A DNA stretch of 64,000 bases from Providencia sneebia DSM 19967 (GTDB taxonomy: Bacteria; Pseudomonadota; Gammaproteobacteria; Enterobacterales; Enterobacteriaceae): positions 1,918,747 to 1,982,746 of the forward strand of contig NZ_CM001773.1 in assembly GCF_000314895.2 (NCBI RefSeq). The letters run 5' to 3'. A model generated the notes under the pieces. The model searched no databases. It saw only the letters and a program-made list of their open reading frames with translations, and was not told the origin of the DNA. Within the stretch, counting starts at the first letter, position 1. Every line of letters starts with the position of its first letter. A program made the position numbers and the translations under genes. Positions 51,954 to 62,496 of this stretch are shown here, piece after piece.

Positions 51954-52496
51954 ATTAAAGGCGGAAAAAGAATCCCAACAGCACGTCCGAATCGTATTAA
52001 TGATGAAATTCGTGGTGTAACTGAAGTCCGTTTAACAGGTTTAGACGGTGAACAGCTAGGTATTATGAGCGTTCGTGATGCTCTAGAAAAGGCTGAAGAA
52101 GCAGGTGTAGACCTAGTAGAAATTAGCCCTAATGCCGAACCGCCAGTTTGTCGTATCATGGATTACGGCAAATTCCTTTATGAGAAGAGCAAGTCTCAAA
52201 AAGAACAGAAAAAGAAACAAAAAGTTGTTCAGGTGAAGGAAATTAAATTCCGCCCTGGTACAGATGAAGGTGATTATCAGGTCAAACTACGCAACCTGAT
52301 TCGCTTCATTGAAGATGGTGATAAAGCGAAAGTCACACTGCGTTTTCGTGGTCGTGAAATGGCTCACCAGCAGATCGGTATTGAAATGCTTAACCGCATT
52401 AAAACTGATCTCGAAGAGCTGGTTATCGTTGAATCATTTCCTTCAAGAATTGAAGGGCGTCAAATGATCATGGTACTGGCACCTAAGAAGAAATAA
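51954..52496 (+). CDS. infC: Translation initiation factor IF3 (infC copy 2, intact)
   Basis: A 180-residue IF3, the same length as E. coli. It starts at the rare AUU (ATT 51954: [16 protein letters not shown]) with GGAG upstream; AUU is the hallmark of infC autoregulation, since IF3 itself rejects non-canonical starts. N-domain with [26 protein letters not shown], Lys-rich linker ([20 protein letters not shown]), C-domain [18 protein letters not shown] to MVLAPKKK. It keeps ribosomal subunits apart and proofreads initiator tRNA. It leads into rpmI and rplT, so this copy probably supplies most IF3 if copy 1 is truly broken. Confidence 0.95.
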   Translation: MKGGKRIPTARPNRINDEIRGVTEVRLTGLDGEQLGIMSVRDALEKAEEAGVDLVEISPNAEPPVCRIMDYGKFLYEKSKSQKEQKKKQKVVQVKEIKFRPGTDEGDYQVKLRNLIRFIEDGDKAKVTLRFRGREMAHQQIGIEMLNRIKTDLEELVIVESFPSRIEGRQMIMVLAPKKK

Positions 52497-52550
52497 TTGG
52501 GCCATCAAGTAGTAATTTTCGTAGCAATATGAAGTTATTCGCCTAATTAA

Positions 52551-52787
<237 letters not shown>

Positions 52788-52821
52788 GTAAACATTGGTT
52801 AATTAAGATAAAAGACGATAG

Positions 52822-53187
<366 letters not shown>

Positions 53188-53196
53188 TGTTTGCTT

Positions 53197-53228
53197 GAAA
53201 AGGGGAAGGTAACTTCCTCTTTTCATTT
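53197..53228 (+). terminator. Terminator after rplT
   Basis: Twelve-pair stem GAAAAGGGGAAG / CTTCCTCTTTTC (one G-T pair) with a GTAA loop, then ATTTAT. Partial termination here would separate rplT from the pheM-pheST unit. Confidence 0.75.
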
Positions 53229-53280
53229 ATGATTATTTGTGTTAATACTTAATAAATAAGATTATTGAGAGAGTTCGAAC

Positions 53281-53325
53281 ATGAAAATCGTTGCTTTTCG
53301 TTTCTTTTTTTACTTTAGCGCCTGA
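53281..53325 (+). CDS. pheM: PheM, phenylalanine leader peptide
   Basis: A 14-residue leader, [14 protein letters not shown], with five Phe codons, matching E. coli PheM ([14 protein letters not shown]). Ribosome stalling at the Phe codons when charged tRNA-Phe is scarce prevents formation of the downstream attenuator and lets transcription enter pheST. It lies in the usual place between rplT and pheS. Confidence 0.95.
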   Translation: [14 protein letters not shown]

Positions 53326-53373
53326 ATAATGGGGGCTCTTACGCGTAAGAAAAAAATGAAAAGTTACGCTGAA

Positions 53374-53396
53374 GCCTCCTAATTGGAGGCTTTTTT
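53374..53396 (+). terminator. pheST attenuator terminator
   Basis: GCCTCC / GGAGGC stem with TAATT loop then TTTTTTG, about 50 bases after the pheM stop, where the pheST attenuator lies in E. coli. Confidence 0.9.
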
Positions 53397-53490
53397 GTTT
53401 GTGATTATTAGAAAAAATATCGTAAAATCAGTTAAGTGTTTATCTTTTCTAAAATGGCAAGAAGCGAAAACTCATTATTTGGATGAATAA

Positions 53491-54510
<1,020 letters not shown>

Positions 54511-54524
54511 GGTGGGACTCTCTC

Positions 54525-56912
54525 ATGAAATTCAGTGAACTCTGGTTACGCGAATGGGTGAACCCCGCTATTAGTAGTGATGCATTATCTGAACAGATCA
54601 CCATGGCAGGTTTAGAAGTTGACGGTGTTGAGCCAGTGGCAGGGCAGTTTAATGGTGTAGTGGTTGGCGAAATTGTTGAATGTGGTCAACATCCTAATGC
54701 TGATAAATTGCGTGTGACTAAAGTCAATGTTGGCGGTGACCGTCTTCTAGATATCGTCTGCGGCGCGCCAAATTGTCGCCAAGGTTTAAAGGTTGCAGTG
54801 GCTACTGTTGGTGCAGTGCTTCCCGGTGATTTTAAAATCAAAGCCGCAAAACTTCGTGGCGAGCCGTCTGAAGGGATGCTATGTTCATTTTCTGAACTTG
54901 GCATTTCTGATGATCATAATGGCATTATTGAATTGCCGTTAGATGCACCTGTAGGTACTGACTTACGTGATTATTTAAAATTTGATGATAGCATCATCGA
55001 AATCAGTATTACGCCAAACCGCGCTGATTGTTTAAGCATTCTTGGTGTTGCACGTGATGTTGCGGTCATTAATAAATTGCCATTGAATGAGCCGCAAATC
55101 AATCCAATTAAAGCAACAATCAATGAATCATTCCCAATCCGTGTTGAAGCACCTGAAGCTTGTCCTCGCTTTTTAGGCCGCGTTATTAAAAATATTGATG
55201 TATCAGCAAAAACACCAATATGGATGAAAGAAAAATTGCGCCGCGGTGGCATTCGTTCAATTGATGCTGTTGTTGATATCACTAATTATGTATTACTTGA
55301 ATTAGGTCAACCTCAACACGCGTACGATTTAGATCGTTTAGATGGCGCGGTTGTGGTGCGCATGGCAAAACAAGATGAAAAACTTGTTCTGCTCGATGGC
55401 AGCGAAGCTGTGCTTAAGACTGATACATTAATCATTGCTGATGAACAAAAAGCATTAGGTATTGCGGGTATTTTTGGTGGTGAACATTCGGGTGTAAATA
55501 GCGAAACTAAAAATGTGCTACTAGAGTGTGCATTCTTTAATCCATTAGCAATTACAGGCCGTGCACGTAATTATGGTTTACACACTGATGCATCTCACCG
55601 TTTTGAACGTGGCGTCGATCCTGCATTACAATTTAAAGCTATAGAACGTGCGACTCAGCTGATTTTAGATATTTGCGGTGGTGAAGCTGGTGACATTATT
55701 GATGTCACTAGCTCTGCTCATCTTCCTAAACCCGCTAATATTACGCTGACCCGTAATAAGCTTGATCGCTTGATTGGTTATTCGATTGATGACAGCACAG
55801 TGACTGATATTTTGACTCGCTTGGGATGCCAAGTAAGTCAATCAGCAGGTCGTTGGGATGTTGTAGCGCCAAGCTGGCGTTTTGATATGCAAATCGAAGA
55901 AGATTTGGTCGAAGAAGTTGCCCGCATTTACGGTTATAACAATATTCCTGATGTGCCTCTACGTGCTGATTTAATTATGACTAAGCACAAAGAAGCTAAC
56001 TTGCCACTTAAGCGCATCAAGGCATTGTTGGTTGATCGCGGTTTCCAAGAAGCTATCACCTATAGTTTTGTCGACCCTAAAATACAAGCTCTTCTGCACC
56101 CTGAAGAAGAAACGCTGGTATTACCAAACCCAATTTCTGCTGATATGTCAGCAATGCGACTCTCATTATTGACGGGCCTTTTGACTACAGTTGTCTATAA
56201 CCAAAATCGCCAACAAAATCGTATTCGTTTATTTGAAACAGGCTTACGCTTTGTTCCTGATAACCAAGCAGAATATCAAATTCGCCAAGAACCAATGTTG
56301 GCAGGGGTGATTGCAGGTAATAAATTTGAAGAACATTGGTCATTAGATAAGCAGGTTGTGGATTTCTTTGATTTAAAAGGTGATCTCGAAGCTGTTTTAG
56401 AATTGACTGGCAAACTGAATCAAATTACATTTAAACCTGAAGCTCATCCAGCGTTGCATCCTGGTCAAAGTGCTGGGATTTATCTGGAAAATGAACATAT
56501 TGGTATTATTGGTGTTGTTCATCCAGAGCTTGAACGTAAACTCGATTTAAATGGTCGTACCGTTGTGTTCGAGGTTCGTAGTGATGCGATAATGAACCGC
56601 GTAATCCCTGAGGCTAAGGCGATTTCTCGTTATCCATCGAACCGTCGTGATATTGCAATTGTTGTGCCTGAAGATGTTGCTGCCGCAGATGTATTGACAG
56701 AGTGTAAAAAAATTGGCATAAATCATATAGTTGGCATAAACTTGTTTGATGTGTATTGTGGTGAAGGAATAGCAGATGGTTATAAGAGTCTTGCTATTAG
56801 TCTCGTCTTCCAAGATACAACTGCTACGATGGAAGAAGAAGAGATAACCGCTACCGTTGATCTGTGTGTTGCTGCGTTAAAACAGCGATTCCAAGCCTCT
56901 TTGAGGGACTAA
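54525..56912 (+). CDS. pheT: Phenylalanyl-tRNA synthetase beta subunit
   Basis: 795 residues, as in E. coli. Order: EMAP-II-like OB fold (about 40-150, [20 protein letters not shown]), B3/B4 editing domain that clears Tyr-tRNA-Phe, B5 domain, inactive catalytic-like domain and C-terminal anticodon domain ([18 protein letters not shown] to the end). 14 bases after pheS and four before ihfA, so co-transcribed with both. Confidence 0.98.
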   Translation: MKFSELWLREWVNPAISSDALSEQITMAGLEVDGVEPVAGQFNGVVVGEIVECGQHPNADKLRVTKVNVGGDRLLDIVCGAPNCRQGLKVAVATVGAVLPGDFKIKAAKLRGEPSEGMLCSFSELGISDDHNGIIELPLDAPVGTDLRDYLKFDDSIIEISITPNRADCLSILGVARDVAVINKLPLNEPQINPIKATINESFPIRVEAPEACPRFLGRVIKNIDVSAKTPIWMKEKLRRGGIRSIDAVVDITNYVLLELGQPQHAYDLDRLDGAVVVRMAKQDEKLVLLDGSEAVLKTDTLIIADEQKALGIAGIFGGEHSGVNSETKNVLLECAFFNPLAITGRARNYGLHTDASHRFERGVDPALQFKAIERATQLILDICGGEAGDIIDVTSSAHLPKPANITLTRNKLDRLIGYSIDDSTVTDILTRLGCQVSQSAGRWDVVAPSWRFDMQIEEDLVEEVARIYGYNNIPDVPLRADLIMTKHKEANLPLKRIKALLVDRGFQEAITYSFVDPKIQALLHPEEETLVLPNPISADMSAMRLSLLTGLLTTVVYNQNRQQNRIRLFETGLRFVPDNQAEYQIRQEPMLAGVIAGNKFEEHWSLDKQVVDFFDLKGDLEAVLELTGKLNQITFKPEAHPALHPGQSAGIYLENEHIGIIGVVHPELERKLDLNGRTVVFEVRSDAIMNRVIPEAKAISRYPSNRRDIAIVVPEDVAAADVLTECKKIGINHIVGINLFDVYCGEGIADGYKSLAISLVFQDTTATMEEEEITATVDLCVAALKQRFQASLRD

Positions 56913-56916
56913 ACCT

Positions 56917-57213
56917 ATGGCGCTTACTAAAGCTGAAATGTCAGAAAAGTTGTTTGAAAAACTAGGTGTTAGCAAACGTGATGCTAAAGATCTTGTCGAA
57001 ATCTTCTTTGAAGAAGTTCGCCTTTCTCTAGAGAATGGTGAGCAAGTCAAATTATCTGGATTCGGTAACTTCGATTTACGTGATAAAAATCAACGCCCTG
57101 GACGCAATCCAAAAACGGGTGAAGATATTCCAATCACTGCTCGTCGCGTTGTCACTTTCCGTCCTGGACAGAAATTAAAAAGCCGGGTAGAAAAAGCAAC
57201 ACCTAAAGAGTAA
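56917..57213 (+). CDS. ihfA: Integration host factor alpha subunit
   Basis: 98 residues. [23 protein letters not shown] opens the dimer helices; the DNA-wrapping arm [18 protein letters not shown] includes the Pro that intercalates into DNA; it ends [18 protein letters not shown]. Heterodimer with IhfB; bends DNA sharply. Four bases after pheT, a linkage kept in enterics. Confidence 0.98.
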   Translation: MALTKAEMSEKLFEKLGVSKRDAKDLVEIFFEEVRLSLENGEQVKLSGFGNFDLRDKNQRPGRNPKTGEDIPITARRVVTFRPGQKLKSRVEKATPKE

Positions 57214-57235
57214 TTGTTGGATTTGCTTTATGAGT

Positions 57236-57264
57236 AAAAGACCGCCTCGGCGGTCTTTTATTTT
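57236..57264 (+). terminator. ihfA terminator
   Basis: AAAAGACCGCC / GGCGGTCTTTT stem with a tight loop, then ATTTT. It also insulates the converging minus-strand gene at 57275-58276. Confidence 0.9.
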
Positions 57265-57274
57265 ATCTGGGTGA

Positions 57275-58276
57275 TTAATATTGCTGTGTCATGGCTTGTT
57301 CAATTTTTTGCTGAATATAGATCGCCTTATTAATTGCTTTTTCAAATCCATTAATGCCTTTATTGAGCATGTTATCATTGGTTAGGAATTGTGGGGCTAT
57401 AATTATTGATATGTTTTTAGGAGACATTAATGTTTCTTGTTCGTTATGACTAATTTTAATTAGCAAAGGCATTAATTTTTCAAGTATTAAATCATGCTGA
57501 TTTTCCGGAAGTTGTTGCGCATAATCTTGAATAGTCTTTTTAATTGCAAATGCCAAAGTATGTACATCAGGCATTGTATTTTGATCTGAGTTCAAAAAGT
57601 TAGGTGAGCTAATTTTTTCTATGTAAGCCTTTTGGTCATTTGAGTTACTTGATATACGTAAGATACCTTGAGTTGAGGCAAATTTATTACTACTCATCGC
57701 GAGATCTATTAATTTCGAGAACCTTGCCGATATCTTTTCAATATTCTCTTCTTTGCTTATCGGGTTAATAGCTGATAATTGATTCATTTTACCGGCATAT
57801 TCTTCATTTTTAGCTTTATTCATAATGAAATTGAGTATTTTCGAAGACTTATCAGCAGATAATTCATCTTTTGAAAAAGCTTTATTTGTAGCATTAGCTG
57901 AAAATGGTACATATTCCCAGTCTGTTGTGACTGATTTATTGGATAAATAATTGTTTGATTCGACTTCTCCTTTTGTTTTTTTCATAATGATATCGAGTAT
58001 ACTTGCCGATTTTTCAGCTGAAAGCTCATTATGAGTTTGCATTTTATTGGCGGATCTAGGTGAAAAAGATTCATATTGCCAATCTGTTGCAAGCAAATGA
58101 CTAACAGAATGGTTTATATTAGTCTCAGGCTGTTTATTTGGGAAAAAGTAGCTAAAACAAGATTGAAAAATATGTCGAAGAGCACCGAGAAAACCTGTTT
58201 TTTGCGAAACTGGTGTTGAACAATGATTTTCGATTTGAGAAACGGAATTGTTTCCTTGAGTAGATATAATATTCAT
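57275..58276 (-). CDS. Putative RhoGAP-domain effector with N-terminal repeats
   Basis: Predicted GTPase-activating protein for Rho-family GTPases. Residues about 185-300 of 333 line up with the eukaryotic RhoGAP fold: STQGILRISSNSNDQKAYIE (family: TEGIFRVSG...) puts an Arg at 207 in the arginine-finger place; PDVHTLAFAIKK matches the DVH-helix with its Lys; LMSPKNISIIIAPQFL matches MTxxNLAIVFGPxLL with the Asn at 288. The family's LPEPL segment is shortened. N-terminal part: two repeats of about 40 residues (64-103, 118-157; TDW-Q/E-Y, ELSA-E/D-KS, IL-IM-K). No signal peptide; Ser/Asn-rich N-terminus suits type III secretion. Isolated between ihfA and btuC, AT-rich. Host target and secretion are inference. 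Confidence 0.7.
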   Translation of the reverse strand: MNIISTQGNNSVSQIENHCSTPVSQKTGFLGALRHIFQSCFSYFFPNKQPETNINHSVSHLLATDWQYESFSPRSANKMQTHNELSAEKSASILDIIMKKTKGEVESNNYLSNKSVTTDWEYVPFSANATNKAFSKDELSADKSSKILNFIMNKAKNEEYAGKMNQLSAINPISKEENIEKISARFSKLIDLAMSSNKFASTQGILRISSNSNDQKAYIEKISSPNFLNSDQNTMPDVHTLAFAIKKTIQDYAQQLPENQHDLILEKLMPLLIKISHNEQETLMSPKNISIIIAPQFLTNDNMLNKGINGFEKAINKAIYIQQKIEQAMTQQY

Positions 58277-58428
58277 ATTACCTCTTAAGTGATGATATTA
58301 AGTTAGGTAAATCACTATAAAGTTATTATATTTAGTCGACTTTCATAAAAAGCGGTAGGAATGGAGAGACCACTCGTTATATTAATTTGTGTGTCGTTTT
58401 TTTATATATGCGTTAATTATATTAGAAA

Positions 58429-59436
58429 ATGAATAGTCAAAATAAAATTGAATATCTACAAACCAAACAAAAACAAATAGATATCAGGTTACTAGCTTTA
58501 CTTGCTGTTGCTCTATTTATTATCTCCATATTTTCATTAAGTGCGGGGGAGGTTTGGTTATGGCCTAACCAATGGTTCAGTGAAACGGCTCAACTTTTTG
58601 TTTGGCAAATACGGTTCCCGCGTTTATTAGCTGTGATAGTTATTGGTGCTGCCCTTGCTGTGACGGGCGCTATTATGCAAGCTCTATTTGAAAATCCACT
58701 TGCTGAGCCAGGCTTATTAGGTATTAGTAATGGAGCTGGGGTTGCTGTTGTTTTTATCATTTTATTATCGAATGGGATAACTCAATATTGGCTTATCAGT
58801 CTTGGTGCTGTGATTGGTGCTTTGCTGCTGACTTTTATTTTGCTCTTTTTCGCACGGAAAAAGCGATTTAATAATGCGAGCTTATTATTAGTTGGGGTGG
58901 CATTAGGTGTAATATGTGGCGCATTAATGACATGGATGGTCTATATGAGCAGCAGTTTGGATTTACGCCAACTCCTGTATTGGATGATGGGGAGTTTTAG
59001 CGGTATCGACATGCGTCAATTAGGTTTGGTGATTACCTGTGTTCCATTTCTATTATGGGCAATGTGTCAAGGAACAGCCTTAAATTATTTATCACTTGGT
59101 TCACTGCAAGCTTATCAATTAGGTTTTTCGCATTATAAATGGCGGCTAGCGCTTATTATTGTCACTGGCATATTAATTGGTTTAAGTGTTGCGATTGCAG
59201 GTGCCATTAGCTTTGTTGGTTTAGTTATCCCCCATATTTTGCGATTATCGGGTCTGACTGATAATAAATGGTTGTTACCAGGATGTGCATTAGCGGGTGC
59301 TGGTGGGTTACTTTTAGCAGATATTCTGTCCCGAATTTTAATCGCACATGCAGAAATTCCGATTGGTGTTATTACGGCAACATTAGGTGCACCCATTTTT
59401 ATCTGGCTCCTCGCTCGCAATCAACAATGGCGCTAA
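58429..59436 (+). CDS. btuC: Vitamin B12 ABC transporter permease BtuC
   Basis: A 335-residue permease with about ten helices, near the E. coli length (326). WQIRFPRLLAVIVIGAALAVTGAIMQALFENPLAEPGLLGIS near 50-92 is the FecCD/BtuC hallmark (shown here as RFPRLLAVIVIGAALAV and NPLAEPGLLGIS); ISFVGLVIPHILRL near 262 is the coupling-helix region. With BtuD it imports cobalamin delivered by BtuF. Starts at ATG 58429, divergent from the RhoGAP gene by 152 bases. The btuE gene that separates btuC and btuD in E. coli is absent. Confidence 0.95.
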   Translation: MNSQNKIEYLQTKQKQIDIRLLALLAVALFIISIFSLSAGEVWLWPNQWFSETAQLFVWQIRFPRLLAVIVIGAALAVTGAIMQALFENPLAEPGLLGISNGAGVAVVFIILLSNGITQYWLISLGAVIGALLLTFILLFFARKKRFNNASLLLVGVALGVICGALMTWMVYMSSSLDLRQLLYWMMGSFSGIDMRQLGLVITCVPFLLWAMCQGTALNYLSLGSLQAYQLGFSHYKWRLALIIVTGILIGLSVAIAGAISFVGLVIPHILRLSGLTDNKWLLPGCALAGAGGLLLADILSRILIAHAEIPIGVITATLGAPIFIWLLARNQQWR

Positions 59437-59442
59437 TTTAAT

Positions 59443-60210
59443 ATGACTAAACAGCAAATCATAGAAATGCAGCAGCTTTTTGTAGATGATCGTTTATTGA
59501 ATATAAATGAATTAGTCTATTCTGGAGAACAAATTCATTTACTCGGGGCTAATGGCGCAGGGAAAAGTACTTTATTATCGGTAATGAGTGGTTTTCAACA
59601 ATCAACGGGAAAATTGCTTATTCATCATAAAAATATTCATCAATATAGTGCAAAAGAATTAAGTCAAATTCGCGCTTATTTTCCCCAACAAATTTCAGTA
59701 CAACCTATTTTAAAAGTTTTTCAATATTTAGCACTTTTTCAGTCTCAAAATAAATATCAAGCGTCTTTATTTACGGAATTATGTCAAGATTTTCAACTGG
59801 GATCTTTATTGCTCAAACCCATCATGCAACTTTCTGGCGGTGAATGGCAGCGAGTGAGAATTATTGCGATTTTTTTGCAGGTATGGAATGACGCTAATTT
59901 ATGTGGAAAATTTATCCTACTTGATGAACCAATGAACAACCTAGATATTATTCAGCAATCTAAAGTCGATAAATGGGTAAAATATTTTTGTCATCAGGGT
60001 GGAACGGTTATAATAAGCGGCCATAATCTAAGTCATTCATATCAATTTGCAAGTCGAGTCTGGATGATGAAAAAAGGGGAAATAATTTTTTCTGGTACAC
60101 CTGAAAATGTGATGACGGAAACTAATTTATCGGTATTATTTGCGGGTAATCTCCGTTTGCATAAAGTAGGTGAAAATAAGTCTTGGCAGGTAATTAACTT
60201 TGACGATTAA
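59443..60210 (+). CDS. btuD: Vitamin B12 ABC transporter ATPase BtuD
   Basis: A 255-residue ABC ATPase (E. coli 249). Walker A LLGANGAGKSTLLSVMSG near 31-48, Q-loop in RAYFPQQ, signature MQLSGGEWQRVRII near 126, Walker B FILLDEPMNNLD near 159, switch His in VIISGHNLSHSYQ. It drives cobalamin import with BtuC. Only six bases after btuC, so translationally linked; no btuE in between. Confidence 0.95.
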   Translation: MTKQQIIEMQQLFVDDRLLNINELVYSGEQIHLLGANGAGKSTLLSVMSGFQQSTGKLLIHHKNIHQYSAKELSQIRAYFPQQISVQPILKVFQYLALFQSQNKYQASLFTELCQDFQLGSLLLKPIMQLSGGEWQRVRIIAIFLQVWNDANLCGKFILLDEPMNNLDIIQQSKVDKWVKYFCHQGGTVIISGHNLSHSYQFASRVWMMKKGEIIFSGTPENVMTETNLSVLFAGNLRLHKVGENKSWQVINFDD

Positions 60211-60232
60211 CCAAAAACTTGTTCTAATTACT

Positions 60233-60249
60233 GGTTTAATTGCACTTTA
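60233..60249 (+). promoter_or_regulatory. Weak PhoP-box candidate before arnB
   Basis: GGTTTA-N5-ACTTTA resembles the PhoP direct repeat (T/G-GTTTA, N5, T/G-GTTTA) with mismatches in the second half, about 110 bases before arnB. The arn operon is under PhoP and PmrA in enterics. Weak pattern evidence. Confidence 0.25.
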
Positions 60250-60358
60250 CAGATAAAAATAATTTTCCGGTGTTGATGTTCGGTTAAAGTAATTTTGACT
60301 AGAATACGCTATTCCCAATAAAATGAGTAATTCCTAATAAAAGTAGGCTATAAACTAT

Positions 60359-61504
60359 ATGAGCAATTTCCTTCCGTTTTCAAAACCGGCTATCGGTGAT
60401 GAAGAGGTTAAAGCCGTAGAAAAAGTTCTACGTTCAGGCTGGATAACCACTGGGCCTCAGAATCATCAATTAGAAGAGGATTTTTGCAGACGTTATGGTT
60501 GTAAACATGCCATAGCACTTGCTTCAGCAACCGCAGGTATGCACGTCGTCCTAATGGCGCTAGGCATAGGGCCTGGCGATGAAGTGATCACGCCTTCACA
60601 AACATGGGTCTCAACAATCAATATGATTGAATTATTGGGCGCGACTCCGGTGATGATTGATGTTGATCGCGATACACTTATGATCCAACCTGAAGCGGTA
60701 AAACAAGCACTGACAGAAAGGACGAAGGCAATTATTCCGGTTCATTATGCTGGCGCACCTTGCGACCTTGATGCCTTACGCGAAATTGCCCGTAAAGCAG
60801 ATGTCTTTTTAATTGAAGACGCAGCGCATGCTGTGGGTACGCGTTATAAAAATGAATGGATCGGGGAACATGGCACGGCCATCTTTTCATTCCATGCCAT
60901 TAAAAATGTGACTTGTGCTGAAGGCGGGTTAGTTGTTACTGATAATGATGAATTAGCGCAACGCGTTAGAACATTAAAGTTTCATGGTTTGGGTGTTGAT
61001 GCTTTTGACAGACAAATGCAAGGCAGAAAACCGCAAGCTGAAGTTGTTGAACCAGGATTCAAATATAATTTATCTGATATACATGCTGCTATTGCTGTTG
61101 TTCAGTTATCGCGCGTTGAAGAGTTAAATCAGCGTCGCGCAGAGTTAGTGGAACGTTATCGCGAAGCATTAAAAGGTTCTCCTTTACAAATGTTATCCAT
61201 TCCTGATTATCCGCATTTACATGCCAATCATTTATTTATGGTGCGTGTTGATAAAGATGCTTGTGGCATCGATAGAGATACTTTCATGGAAAAATTGAAA
61301 GAGCATAATATCGGGACAGGTTTACATTTTAGAGCGGCCCATACTCAAAAATATTACCGTGAAAAATACCCTGAACTTTCGCTGGTCGAGTCAGAATGGA
61401 ACACGGCAACACTTTGCTCACTGCCTCTTTTCCCTGATATGTCTAATGAAGATGTTGATCGAGTGGTAAAAGCAATAAATGAAATCCTTTTGGAGTCAAA
61501 ATAG
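60359..61504 (+). CDS. arnB: UDP-4-amino-4-deoxy-L-arabinose aminotransferase
   Basis: A 381-residue PLP-dependent DegT/DnrJ/EryC1-family aminotransferase. [19 protein letters not shown] opens it; [14 protein letters not shown] and the Schiff-base Lys in [15 protein letters not shown] (about K188) mark the active site. It converts UDP-L-Ara4O to UDP-L-Ara4N for lipid A modification and cationic peptide (polymyxin) resistance. First gene of the arn operon; overlaps arnC by one base. Confidence 0.96.
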   Translation: MSNFLPFSKPAIGDEEVKAVEKVLRSGWITTGPQNHQLEEDFCRRYGCKHAIALASATAGMHVVLMALGIGPGDEVITPSQTWVSTINMIELLGATPVMIDVDRDTLMIQPEAVKQALTERTKAIIPVHYAGAPCDLDALREIARKADVFLIEDAAHAVGTRYKNEWIGEHGTAIFSFHAIKNVTCAEGGLVVTDNDELAQRVRTLKFHGLGVDAFDRQMQGRKPQAEVVEPGFKYNLSDIHAAIAVVQLSRVEELNQRRAELVERYREALKGSPLQMLSIPDYPHLHANHLFMVRVDKDACGIDRDTFMEKLKEHNIGTGLHFRAAHTQKYYREKYPELSLVESEWNTATLCSLPLFPDMSNEDVDRVVKAINEILLESK

Positions 61505-62496
61505 TGTCATTTGTAGATGAATTTGAAGAGATTAAAAAAGTCTCTGTTGTAATCCCTGTTTATAATGAAGAGCAAAGTCTACCTCAGTTATTAGAGCGTA
61601 CTATTAAAGCATGTAAGCAACTTACTCAATCTTATGAGCTGATCTTAGTTGATGATGGTAGTAGCGACCGTTCAGCTAAAATGTTGACTGAAGCAGCTGA
61701 AAACCCAGATAACCATGTTATTGCGATTATTTTAAATCGTAATTATGGACAGCACTCTGCAATTATGGCTGGATTTAATCAAGCAGACGGTGATTTAGTG
61801 ATTACTTTGGATGCTGATTTACAGAATCCTCCAGAAGAGATCCCTCGTTTAGTGCAGACAGCAGCTGAAGGCTATGATGTTGTCGGTACTCGTCGTGCTA
61901 ATCGCCAAGATTCTTGGTTCCGCAAAACAGCCTCTAAAATGATTAATGCGATGATCACGAAAGCAACAGGCCGCTCTATGGGTGATTATGGTTGCATGCT
62001 ACGCGCTTACCGTCGCCATATTATTCAGGCAATGTTGCAGTGCCATGAAAGAAGTACTTTTATTCCAATTCTGGCGAATACTTTTGCACGTAGAACGATC
62101 GAAATTGATGTAGCGCATGCTGAACGTGAGTATGGCGATTCTAAATACAGCTTTATGAAGCTGATTAATTTAATGTATGACCTACTGACTTGCTTAACAA
62201 CGGCACCATTGCGTTTGTTAAGTGTAGTGGGCAGTGTTATTGCAGCAGGTGGTTTTTTATTAGCCGTGTTACTGATTGTTTTACGCCTAGTTTTTGGTGC
62301 AACTTGGGCGGCAGATGGCGTATTCACCTTGTTTGCAATACTCTTTATGTTTATCGGTGCACAGTTTGTTGCTATGGGGCTGCTAGGTGAATATATTGGC
62401 AGGATCTACAATGATGTGCGCGCGAGACCACGTTATTTTATTCAAAAAGTCGTTGGTGCAGATCTTAAAACCGACAAAAATCAGGAAGAGAACTAA
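61504..62496 (+). CDS. arnC: Undecaprenyl-phosphate Ara4FN transferase
   Basis: A 330-residue GT2 membrane glycosyltransferase. The N-terminal GT-A domain shows [31 protein letters not shown] and the DxD in [17 protein letters not shown]; two C-terminal helices (about 235-260 and 268-290) anchor it. It moves formylated Ara4N from UDP to undecaprenyl phosphate on the cytoplasmic face. Starts at GTG 61504, overlapping arnB by one base, and overlaps arnA by one base. Confidence 0.96.
   Translation: MSFVDEFEEIKKVSVVIPVYNEEQSLPQLLERTIKACKQLTQSYELILVDDGSSDRSAKMLTEAAENPDNHVIAIILNRNYGQHSAIMAGFNQADGDLVITLDADLQNPPEEIPRLVQTAAEGYDVVGTRRANRQDSWFRKTASKMINAMITKATGRSMGDYGCMLRAYRRHIIQAMLQCHERSTFIPILANTFARRTIEIDVAHAEREYGDSKYSFMKLINLMYDLLTCLTTAPLRLLSVVGSVIAAGGFLLAVLLIVLRLVFGATWAADGVFTLFAILFMFIGAQFVAMGLLGEYIGRIYNDVRARPRYFIQKVVGADLKTDKNQEEN

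Noticed and set aside
60240..60358. PmrA box before arnB
   Set aside because: No CTTAAG-N5-CTTAAG type repeat could be found; only a weak PhoP-like repeat was kept at low confidence.
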